5,204 nucleotides of DNA. Origin: Lachnospiraceae bacterium UBA3821 (GTDB taxonomy: Bacteria > Bacillota > Clostridia > Lachnospirales > Lachnospiraceae). Position numbers and translations under genes: made by a program. The DNA lies in contig DFDT01000173.1 in NCBI GenBank assembly GCA_002368865.1, positions 1-5,204 on the forward strand. The letters are read 5' to 3'. The notes beneath the pieces were generated by a model, which worked only from the letters and a program-made list of their open reading frames with translations, did no database searches and had not been told where the DNA came from. Below, piece by piece: positions 1-5,204 of the stretch; positions within the stretch are counted from its first letter, which is position 1, and every line of letters begins with the position of its first letter.

Positions 1-568
1 CATGAAAAATATCCTTTGACGCATCATAGAAGGGGTTCGGGATTCCTGCATAGTTATCCGGGACAAAACCGTCATCATATTCAATCGCTGCCCACGCATG
101 ATCGTAAGAATCTGCATTCTGACTTAACAATTCACCATCTGTCAAGCCCTCAAAATATATGGTACCTGTTGCGCCTTCTTTGATCTTGATCTCACCCTTA
201 AAATACGGGGTAAGCCCTCCGTCATACGCATAATTTGATACCGCTTTTTGGATTTCATTAATATTATGCTACCCGTCAAAATAGTAATAGATGGGGATCG
301 TTGTGTCATGTTTAAAGGTTCCGGTAATTTCAACAGGAACGGTGAATTTATAAATCTCTCCGCCTACAACCCGTCCAAAATTTTTTAAATCCGGATCATA
401 TCCCATATCCTCTATTTTCATGCCGGATTTCACGATCCGAAGACTGACATCCTCATCGTGGTGCTTTCCCCCAGAGAAACCGCAGCCCGTCAGTGTGAAC
501 ACAAGCACCATGACTATGAATACACTCTTTTTCGGCAAACCTCCTGCCATTCCTTCAAAGGTTTCCAT
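1..568 (-). pseudogene. Lipoprotein gene interrupted by an in-frame amber codon; partial, runs off the left edge
   Basis: The frame starts at ATG 568-566 and encodes 99 residues up to TAG at 271-269. The N-terminus is a lipoprotein signal: basic LPKK (residues 11-14), a hydrophobic stretch FIVMVLVFTLTG and lipobox LTGC with Cys29, followed by a polar GFSGGKHHDED linker. The mature part would be lipid-anchored outside the membrane. After the TAG the same frame continues for 89 sense codons to the window edge. That part is rich in aromatic and acidic residues (for example YDGGLTPYFKGEIKIKEG and FVPDNYAGIPNPF) and has no in-frame ATG, so the two halves look like one extracytoplasmic protein split by a single nonsense codon. 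I do not recognise the domain. The chosen start has GGGAGGT only 3 nt upstream, a short spacing; a GTG at 604 would add 12 residues with no better signal. It is the last visible gene of the glgA operon, 37 nt after the flippase stop. Alternatives are a functional 99-residue lipoprotein, or stop-codon readthrough. Confidence 0.7.
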
Positions 569-594
569 GATACCTCCCAAGTCAAGATACCTCC
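569..594 (-). repeat. Direct repeat GGAGGTATC x2 with 17-bp period, duplicating a Shine-Dalgarno site
   Basis: On the minus strand GGAGGTATC occurs twice (594-586 and 577-569), in the 37-nt gap before the lipoprotein ATG at 568. The second copy is the presumed ribosome binding site. The first precedes a TTG in another frame that opens only a ~23-codon reading frame. The repeat is seen directly; a role in initiation is inference. Confidence 0.6.
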
Positions 595-605
595 AGGTCA
601 ACACC

Positions 606-2285
606 CTACATCAGCCTGCACTTCTTCGCCACCTTGACTAGCAAATGCCCTTTCGGGAAGCCCAAAAGCTCCTGCTCGTCCAATCCGCCGAATTTTAACA
701 TCGCCACAAAGTACACCACAACAGCCACTGCCACCGCAGGCAGCACCGCAATCCGCATGGACAGTCCTGCCAGGCACAGTCCCTCATAGATGCCGAAAGC
801 CACCACGCCCATGAGCAGCGCTGCCAACGCCGGAATGCCAAATGTCTTCTGATATTCCTGTTTATATCCAATAGCACGTCTCACCGCCCACTGATTCAAC
901 ACACACATCATGCCGGAATACAGGGTATTGGCAATCGCCATGCTGTACAAATCCAGACCGGTATAGCGTAAAAGTCCATACACCGCCGCCGTCTGGATTG
1001 CCAGCGCAATGGCCGCATTGACGATGGGCGTATTCACTTTTCCCAGTCCTTGCAAAACAGAGCTGTTCAGCGTAGACAGTGCATAAAACACCACGGACAG
1101 CGCCAGTGTCATCAGCAAAAAGCCCGCCTGTGTCAGGGTTTCATCCGACTGGGACGGAAACAGCAACGCTGTAACCGGCTTCGCCAGCACAAAGAGCCCC
1201 ACCGCCGACGGGATCGAGATTACCATCGTACTCTTCACGGCCACCCCGATCTTCTCCTTCGCCTCTTCCAACTTGCCCGACACAATATAGGATGCCACCG
1301 ACGGGATCACCGCGGACGCCATGGCCGATGCAAAGGCGATGGGGATCTGGGCAATGGTCTGTGCCAGACCGGAAAATATGCCAAAATCTGTATAAGCTGC
1401 TGTCCTGTCAGTCCCCAAAACTCCGGGGATCCACTCCGTATACATCTTCGCATTTACCACGTCACTGAGATTGTAGATCGCCGTGCTTAAGATAAACGGC
1501 GTCACGATCAATGTGATGGTTTTCACGATTGCGCCATAGGACTCCGTTCTGTCATGCCTGTCATTGACAATCCGTTTTAAGATCACCTTCCGGTTGATCC
1601 CATACACTGCCGCCACAAACAATAACGCCACAAACACGCCAGCTCCGGTTCCCAGGGCGCTTCCCATGGCGCCGAAGGTGGCGCGTCTGATCTTCAACGC
1701 CTCATCCGTAGGCATGTCCAATGTGCCGATCATATGCCGGATCAAAAAGGCAGCCGCCCCCACACTCACCACCGCATTGGCGATCTGCTCCAACACCTGG
1801 GATACGGAGGTCTGTACCATACTCCTGTGCGCCTGAAAATAACCGCGCAGCACACCCAATATCCCATAAATAAAAATCGTAGGCGCAAACACCTTCAGAA
1901 CGGAAGCCGCCGCCTGTTCCTCCAGAAACCAGTTTGCGCCGAAGAACAATAGCAGACTGGCCACACCGCCCACAACCAGCACATAAGCCATCGCACACTT
2001 GAATATCCTGTGGGCATTGCGGTACTCCTTCACGGCAAGCTTCTGCGCGATCACCTTGGAAATGGCGGACGGTATGCTGTAGGAAGAGACCAGCAGCACA
2101 ATCGTATAAATCTTATAGGCAGACTGATAATATCCGATTCCCAGCACGCCGATCACAGCAGTTAAAGGGCTCCTGTAAAGGAGCCCTATGATCCTGCTTA
2201 TGATGCCTGCCGCAGCAAGGATGCCTGCCTGCAGGACAAAATTATTGTCTTGCTTCTCTTCCGAGATTTTGATTCCTAATTTCAT
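606..2285 (-). CDS. SpoVB/YtgP-type polysaccharide or lipid-linked precursor flippase (MOP superfamily, 559 aa)
   Basis: This is a large polytopic membrane protein of the MOP exporter superfamily, the branch holding SpoVB, YtgP/MurJ-like lipid II flippases and Wzx-type transporters. Members move undecaprenyl-linked glycans across the cytoplasmic membrane. Evidence: many hydrophobic segments along its length (about 20-50, 60-80, 95-118, 130-150, 165-185, 205-230, 252-275, 300-332, 350-378, 386-406, 420-440, 483-530), compatible with about 14 helices. The N-terminal RIIGLLYRSPLT (31-42), LRGYFQAHRSMVQTSVSQV (146-164) and SSVLQGLGKVNTPI (408-421) resemble conserved SpoVB/YtgP signatures. Length is usual for the family (about 500-560). 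ATG 2285 lies 1 nt after the glgA stop with no strong Shine-Dalgarno (only CGGGT nearby), so translational coupling to glgA is likely. SpoVB in Bacillus is needed for spore cortex; whether this copy serves cortex, vegetative peptidoglycan or another glycan cannot be told from sequence alone. Confidence 0.88.
   Translation of the reverse strand: MKLGIKISEEKQDNNFVLQAGILAAAGIISRIIGLLYRSPLTAVIGVLGIGYYQSAYKIYTIVLLVSSYSIPSAISKVIAQKLAVKEYRNAHRIFKCAMAYVLVVGGVASLLLFFGANWFLEEQAAASVLKVFAPTIFIYGILGVLRGYFQAHRSMVQTSVSQVLEQIANAVVSVGAAAFLIRHMIGTLDMPTDEALKIRRATFGAMGSALGTGAGVFVALLFVAAVYGINRKVILKRIVNDRHDRTESYGAIVKTITLIVTPFILSTAIYNLSDVVNAKMYTEWIPGVLGTDRTAAYTDFGIFSGLAQTIAQIPIAFASAMASAVIPSVASYIVSGKLEEAKEKIGVAVKSTMVISIPSAVGLFVLAKPVTALLFPSQSDETLTQAGFLLMTLALSVVFYALSTLNSSVLQGLGKVNTPIVNAAIALAIQTAAVYGLLRYTGLDLYSMAIANTLYSGMMCVLNQWAVRRAIGYKQEYQKTFGIPALAALLMGVVAFGIYEGLCLAGLSMRIAVLPAVAVAVVVYFVAMLKFGGLDEQELLGFPKGHLLVKVAKKCRLM
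2166..2187 (-). other. Perfect 9-bp hairpin inside the 5' part of the flippase gene
   Basis: The arms AGGGCTCCT and AGGAGCCCT are exact reverse complements around a 4-nt loop (TTAC on the minus strand), about 100 nt into the coding sequence and followed by TTT. The stem is GC-rich. It is terminator-like in shape but the T run is too short and it lies in codons for a family-conserved stretch (GLLYRSPL). The structure is directly visible; any regulatory role is inference. Confidence 0.5.
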
Positions 2286-2286
2286 T

Positions 2287-3735
2287 TTAATACCCGATCA
2301 ACCAGTCGTACATCTCCTGGTATTTTCTGGCAGATACGCTCCAGGAGAAGTCTGCCGCCATGGCCCGGTCAACAATCTTGTTCCACTCACGTTTTCTGTC
2401 ATAGTAGACCTGCTCCGCGTAACGGATCGTATTCAACATCTCATGCGCATTGTAATTCACAAACGAGAAACCCGTACCCGTGCTTTCATATTCATTGTAA
2501 GGCTGCACCGTATCCTTGAGGCCACCGGTCTCGCGCACGATCGGCACTGTGCCATAACGCAGCGCCATCAGCTGGCTCAGGCCGCAGGGCTCAAACAGCG
2601 AAGGCATCAGGAACGCGTCACAGGATGCATAGATCTTGTGGGACAATGCCTCCGAATAATAAATATTCGCCGAAACCTTGTCACCGTATTTCCAGTCAAA
2701 ATGACGGAACATATTCTCGTAACGCTCCTCGCCGGTTCCCAGTACCACCAACTGAATGTCATCCTGACAAAGTTCATCCATCACATAAGCGATCAGGTCA
2801 AATCCCTTCTGATCCGTCAGTCGGGAAACCACGCCGATCATCATCTTCCGGTCATCCTGGCGAAGTCCCAACTCCTCCTGCAATGCACGCTTATTCTTCA
2901 CTTTTTCCTTGCGGAAGTTCACCGCATCGTAGGTTTTGACAATATATTTATCTGTCGAAGGATTGAACTCATCGTAATCAATTCCGTTCACAATACCGCG
3001 CAGATCGCCGCTTCTGGCGCGAAGCAGTCCGTCCAGCCCCTCGCCGTAGAAGGTCGTCTTGATCTCCTCCGCATAAGTATCGCTCACAGTGGTCACCGCA
3101 TCCGCAAACACGATGCCGCCCTTTAACAGATTGGCATCCTTGTACGCCTCCAGCTTATCCGGCGTGAAGTAATATGCGGGAAGCCCGGTGATGCTCTGCA
3201 CATCCTTGGGATTCCACTTTCCCTGAAACTTCAAATTATGAATCGTGATGACGGATTTTATCCCCCGGTAGAAATCTCCGTCATGAAACCGCTCTTTCAG
3301 GTAAACAGGGATCAATCCGGTCTGCCAGTCATGACAGTGGATCAGATCCGGTCTGAAATCCACCACAGGGAGCGCCGACAGCACTGCCTTGCAGAAAAAT
3401 GCATATTTCTCGATCTCCCAGATGGGATCGTCCCCGTAAGGTTTGAATCCGCCAAAATAGGACTCATTGTCGATAAAATAATAATGTACTCCGTCTACAA
3501 CGGACTCCAGGATGCCCACATACACATTTTTCCAATTAAAATCCATGTAAAAGTGCGTCACATACTGCATTTTATCCTTCAGCTCCTGCTTCATGCAGGT
3601 ATACTTCGGGATAAATACACGCACATCATAATATTCCTTATCAATACACTTAGGCAGAGACCCCACAACATCTGCCAAACCGCCCGTTTTGATAAAAGGA
3701 ACCCCTTCTGATGCTGCAAATAATATTTTCTTCAT
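2287..3735 (-). CDS. glgA: Glycogen synthase, ADP-glucose type (GT5), 482 aa
   Basis: Cytoplasmic GT5 enzyme that transfers glucose from ADP-glucose to the non-reducing end of an alpha-1,4-glucan. The full GT-B fold is present. The N-terminal domain begins MKKILFAASEGVPFIKTGGLAD's core with nucleotide-sugar motif KTGGL at 16-20 and HDWQTGL at 135-141. The interdomain part has GIVNGID at 247-253. The C-terminal domain has VSRLTDQKG at 303-311, the catalytic-site stretch SLFEPCGLSQL starting near 379, and ETGGLKDT from about 402, with STGTGF at 418-423. Length matches the family (about 475-490) and no key motif is missing. I chose ATG 3735 because GGGAGGG sits 6 nt upstream; the in-frame TTG at 3750 overlaps that ribosome binding site. 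It heads a tight operon with the flippase and lipoprotein genes and lies 78 nt after the spo0A-like stop. No other glycogen gene (glgC, glgB, glgP) is in the window, so the pathway must be completed elsewhere. Confidence 0.97.
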   Translation of the reverse strand: MKKILFAASEGVPFIKTGGLADVVGSLPKCIDKEYYDVRVFIPKYTCMKQELKDKMQYVTHFYMDFNWKNVYVGILESVVDGVHYYFIDNESYFGGFKPYGDDPIWEIEKYAFFCKAVLSALPVVDFRPDLIHCHDWQTGLIPVYLKERFHDGDFYRGIKSVITIHNLKFQGKWNPKDVQSITGLPAYYFTPDKLEAYKDANLLKGGIVFADAVTTVSDTYAEEIKTTFYGEGLDGLLRARSGDLRGIVNGIDYDEFNPSTDKYIVKTYDAVNFRKEKVKNKRALQEELGLRQDDRKMMIGVVSRLTDQKGFDLIAYVMDELCQDDIQLVVLGTGEERYENMFRHFDWKYGDKVSANIYYSEALSHKIYASCDAFLMPSLFEPCGLSQLMALRYGTVPIVRETGGLKDTVQPYNEYESTGTGFSFVNYNAHEMLNTIRYAEQVYYDRKREWNKIVDRAMAADFSWSVSARKYQEMYDWLIGY

Positions 3736-3763
3736 TTGAAACCCTCCCAAGTAAGATACTCTA

Positions 3764-3792
3764 ATTATACACTATTTTCTCATACTGGAAAA
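3764..3792 (-). promoter_or_regulatory. Probable sigma-A promoter of glgA
   Basis: On the minus strand a perfect TATAAT lies at 3769-3764, 28 nt before the glgA ATG, with a poor -35 candidate TTTTCC at 3792-3787 (17-nt spacer). It lies directly after the spo0A-like stop codon in an AT-rich gap with no terminator hairpin, so glgA may be read both from here and by readthrough. The weak -35 makes an activator-dependent promoter possible, which is inference. Confidence 0.5.
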
Positions 3793-3813
3793 GTGTTTTT
3801 TTCATTCTTGCAC

Positions 3814-4344
3814 CTATTCTTTGTAGGAAAGCCGGATATGGTCTGCAATCAATGCAATAAACTCCGAATTTGTGGGCTTTCCTTTGCCGATATCCACCGT
3901 GTAGCCGAACAGCGCGTCCAACGTCTCCATACGCCCCCTGCTCCACGCCACCTCAATGGCGTGCCGGATCGCCCGCTCCACGCGGCTGGGCGTGGTCTGG
4001 AACCTTTTGGCAATGGTGGGATACAGGATCTTTGTGATCGAACTGATCATCGATGCGTCCTCCACGGACATCATGATCGCCTCCCGCAGATATTGATACC
4101 CTTTGATATGTGCCGGCACACCGATCTCATGGATCATATTCGTCACATCCTGCTCCAGGTTATGCTGCGGCTCCTTTTTGACAGGCTCCCGCGGAATCGT
4201 CTGTCTGACAGTCTTGTCCGCTCCGCTTTTCACGGAGGGTACCGTGATCATGATCTGGAATTCTTTGTCGGCGTTCATCAGATTATCCAAAATTTTGTAT
4301 ATTTTTTCATTATCCTTTGCAGCGGTAATGTTTAACTGTTCCAT
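3814..4344 (-). CDS. Spo0A-like regulator with intact DNA-binding domain and deleted receiver (176 aa)
   Basis: Residues from about 66 to 174 are a clear Spo0A C-terminal DNA-binding domain: [20 protein letters not shown] (67-86), the recognition-helix region [20 protein letters not shown] (118-137), LFGYTV (145-150) and [17 protein letters not shown] (156-172). Canonical Spo0A is about 260-270 aa with an N-terminal response-regulator receiver; this protein is about 90 shorter. Residues 1-32 ([20 protein letters not shown] onward) align without gaps, from memory, to the start of Bacillus Spo0A (MEKIKVCVADDNRELV), with Lys10 replacing the first acidic-pocket Asp. The sequence then passes into a basic, proline-containing linker (35-65), so the phosphoacceptor Asp, the conserved Thr/Ser and the Lys are missing. 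I chose ATG 4344 because GGAGGT lies 6 nt upstream; the same frame is open to 4476, but that stretch holds the promoter and is not Spo0A-like. It likely binds 0A-box-type DNA without needing phosphorylation, or competes with a full-length Spo0A. It precedes glgA and is divergent from the DUF4317 gene. The family call is secure; the function of the short form is inferred. Confidence 0.9.
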   Translation of the reverse strand: MEQLNITAAKDNEKIYKILDNLMNADKEFQIMITVPSVKSGADKTVRQTIPREPVKKEPQHNLEQDVTNMIHEIGVPAHIKGYQYLREAIMMSVEDASMISSITKILYPTIAKRFQTTPSRVERAIRHAIEVAWSRGRMETLDALFGYTVDIGKGKPTNSEFIALIADHIRLSYKE

Positions 4345-4380
4345 AAAACTACCTCCGACCATACTAAATTTTACCAATTC

Positions 4381-4410
4381 ATTATAAAATAACAGCCATT
4401 CTGACATCAA
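4381..4410 (-). promoter_or_regulatory. Sigma-A-like promoter of the spo0A-like gene
   Basis: Minus-strand -35 TTGATG (4410-4405), 18-nt spacer and perfect -10 TATAAT (4386-4381). Transcription would begin near 4374, leaving a leader of about 30 nt that contains the GGAGGT ribosome binding site. This placement supports ATG 4344 as the start and argues against the longer reading frame. Confidence 0.6.
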
Positions 4411-4448
4411 CTCCAACTCACCGCAGGTTTTGAGGTGATTATCATTCT

Positions 4449-4455
4449 TCCGACA
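4449..4455 (-). promoter_or_regulatory. Possible imperfect 0A box in the divergent region
   Basis: The minus strand reads TGTCGGA, 6 of 7 matches to the Spo0A target TGTCGAA as I know it, within the context AATTGTCGGAAG. It lies upstream of the spo0A-like -35 box and between the two divergent promoters, a position fitting autoregulation. A 7-mer with one mismatch is expected often by chance, so this is a weak call. Confidence 0.2.
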
Positions 4456-4464
4456 ATTTGTATG

Positions 4465-4479
4465 ATTTTGCGGCAAAAT
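4465..4479. promoter_or_regulatory. Operator-like palindrome 1, ATTTTGC-G-GCAAAAT
   Basis: Perfect 7-bp arms around a single central base, centred at 4472 in the divergent region. It shares the 10-mer TTTGCGGCAA, in inverted orientation, with the site centred at 4503. Its position just upstream of the DUF4317 -35 box suggests a dimeric regulator site. No regulator can be named from the sequence. Confidence 0.5.
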
Positions 4480-4498
4480 TTATGGGGAAATCTGCACA

Positions 4499-4507
4499 TT
4501 GCCGCAA
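4499..4507. promoter_or_regulatory. Operator-like palindrome 2, TTGC-C-GCAA, overlapping the -35 box
   Basis: This is a shorter palindrome with the same TTGC-S-GCAA core as the site centred at 4472. The centres are 31 bp apart, close to three helical turns, so both would face the same side of the DNA. It covers the TTGCCG -35 hexamer of the DUF4317 promoter, so a bound protein would probably repress. That mode of action is inference. Confidence 0.45.
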
Positions 4508-4527
4508 ACGAATTTTGGGTGTATACT
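4499..4527 (+). promoter_or_regulatory. Sigma-A-like promoter of the DUF4317 gene
   Basis: -35 TTGCCG (4499-4504, 4 of 6 to consensus), 17-nt spacer, -10 TATACT (4522-4527, 5 of 6). Transcription would start near 4534, about 27 nt before the ATG, with ribosome binding site GAGGA at 4549-4553. Confidence 0.6.
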
Positions 4528-4560
4528 GAAACCAATCAATTCAACAGCGAGGAAAACCAT

Positions 4561-5204
4561 ATGACAAAACAGGAGATCAGTGAGATCAAGCGACTTCTCA
4601 CCATCAAGAAATGCTCCATCACCCGCATCTGCGGCTGTTACGTGGATGGAGAAAAAAATAAAAAAACGCAATTTGCGCAGTCTTTCTTAAATCTGCCGGA
4701 AGAAGAAATGTTTAAATATTTTGACATTCTGCGTAAAAATCTGTCCGGACGATTGGGCAAAAATCTGCTGGATCTGTCCTTTCCTCTGGAATCGGAAGCA
4801 AGCGGAGGCACCCAGAATTTCATGCTCCGCCTCCGGGACAGCAAGCTGAAGGACGAGATCCTTCTGGAGGCTTTTTATGACCGGGTGATCGAGACTTATG
4901 AATACGTGGGAAATTATCTGATCCTGCTGATCCATGATGTCTATGACGTTCCCGGCAAAACTGCCGACGGACTGGATATGGACGATGCCTCCGATGAAGT
5001 CTACGAATACATCATGTGCTGCATCTGTCCGGTGGAACTCTCCAAACCCGGATTGTCTTACAATGTGGAGGAAAATGCGTTTCAGAACCGGATCCGCGAC
5101 TGGGTCGTAGGTATGCCGGAGACCGGATTCCTGTTCCCCGCTTTCAATGACAGAGGCGCCGATATTCACAGTGCCCTCTACTACTCCAAAGATGCCGAGG
5201 AACT
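4561..5204 (+). CDS. DUF4317 family protein, N-terminal 214 residues, cut by the right window edge
   Basis: An uninterrupted frame runs from ATG 4561 to the window end. The start is fixed by GAGGA 7 nt upstream and a promoter 34 nt before it. The protein begins MTKQEISEIKRLLTIKKCSI and carries TRICGCYVDGEK (21-32), LPEEEMFKYFDI (45-56), LSGRLGKNLLDLSFPLE (61-77), LILLIHDVYDVPGK (120-133), YIMCCICPVELSKPGLSY (150-167) and GFLFPAFNDRGADIHS (189-204). I recognise these as the DUF4317 family, which is common in Lachnospiraceae and relatives and has no established function. There is no signal peptide or transmembrane segment, so it is probably cytosolic. Six cysteines (18, 24, 26, 153, 154, 156) lie in two clusters within conserved-looking motifs, which could mean metal binding or redox chemistry; this is inference. 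It is divergent from the spo0A-like gene and shares its regulatory region. The C-terminus lies outside the window. Confidence 0.88.
   Translation, partial: MTKQEISEIKRLLTIKKCSITRICGCYVDGEKNKKTQFAQSFLNLPEEEMFKYFDILRKNLSGRLGKNLLDLSFPLESEASGGTQNFMLRLRDSKLKDEILLEAFYDRVIETYEYVGNYLILLIHDVYDVPGKTADGLDMDDASDEVYEYIMCCICPVELSKPGLSYNVEENAFQNRIRDWVVGMPETGFLFPAFNDRGADIHSALYYSKDAEE

Noticed and set aside
142..333. Minus-strand 63-codon open frame at the left end
   Set aside because: It is in a different frame from the lipoprotein, spans its amber codon without restoring a plausible protein, and has a basic, shadow-like composition.
569..604. GTG start adding twelve residues to the lipoprotein
   Set aside because: The extension lengthens the signal peptide n-region unusually and covers the duplicated Shine-Dalgarno copies.
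2202..2229. Direct repeat GATGCCTGCC (2202-2211 and 2220-2229)
   Set aside because: It encodes repeated Ala-Gly-Ile in the first membrane segment of the flippase, so coding constraint explains it.
2188..3126. Long plus-strand open frame (312 codons) opposite glgA and the start of the flippase gene
   Set aside because: It is antisense to well-conserved genes, has a His/Arg/Leu-rich composition typical of a shadow frame, and resembles no family.
3736..3750. TTG start adding five residues to GlgA
   Set aside because: This TTG lies on the Shine-Dalgarno of the ATG at 3735, and GlgA proteins normally begin at the M-K-K-I-L type start.
4418..4438. Inverted repeat TCACC...GGTGA in the divergent region
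   Set aside because: Five-base arms with an 11-nt gap are common by chance and do not align with promoter elements.
4345..4476. 44-residue N-terminal extension of the spo0A-like gene
   Set aside because: It overlaps the -10 and -35 boxes, has no Spo0A resemblance, and ATG 4344 has an ideal ribosome binding site. The residues after it align to the Spo0A N-terminus.
4687..5169. Minus-strand 160-codon open frame opposite DUF4317
   Set aside because: The plus strand encodes a recognisable family through this whole stretch, with promoter and ribosome binding site; the antisense frame has no supporting signal.

Overview
The window looks like chromosomal DNA of an anaerobic, gut-type Clostridia, most likely Lachnospiraceae. 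Four things suggest this: a protein with an unmistakable Spo0A DNA-binding domain, a SpoVB/YtgP-type flippase, a bacterial GlgA, and a DUF4317 protein, a family I associate with Firmicutes of this group. Shine-Dalgarno sites are strong (GGAGG type) and promoters are sigma-A-like. No phage, IS, CRISPR, tRNA or rRNA genes are visible.

Layout. From about 4410 down to 1, four genes run on the minus strand in this order: a shortened spo0A-like regulator (4344-3814), glgA (3735-2287), a spoVB/ytgP-like flippase (2285-606) and a lipoprotein gene (568 to beyond the left edge). The last three are tightly packed, with gaps of 1 nt and 37 nt, and look like one operon. It is probably driven by a promoter just upstream of glgA plus readthrough from the spo0A-like gene, since no terminator is visible between them. 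To the right, a DUF4317 gene is transcribed divergently (4561 to beyond the right edge). The 216-bp divergent region (4345-4560) holds a promoter for each direction and two palindromes with the same TTGC-S-GCAA core. Their centres are 31 bp apart and one overlaps the DUF4317 -35 box.

Most interesting points. (1) The Spo0A-like protein has a complete C-terminal DNA-binding domain. Its N-terminus matches only the first ~32 residues of a Spo0A receiver and then jumps to linker, so the phosphoacceptor aspartate is gone: apparently an in-frame receiver deletion giving a phosphorylation-independent regulator. (2) The lipoprotein reading frame is cut by one amber codon (269-271) but stays open for a further 89 codons to the window edge, with no in-frame ATG after the stop. 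This is either a recent nonsense mutation or sequencing error, or readthrough. (3) A Spo0A-type regulator beside a glycogen synthase and a SpoVB-like flippase suggests a link between sporulation-type control, storage glycogen and envelope or cortex export. That link is inferred from gene order only.
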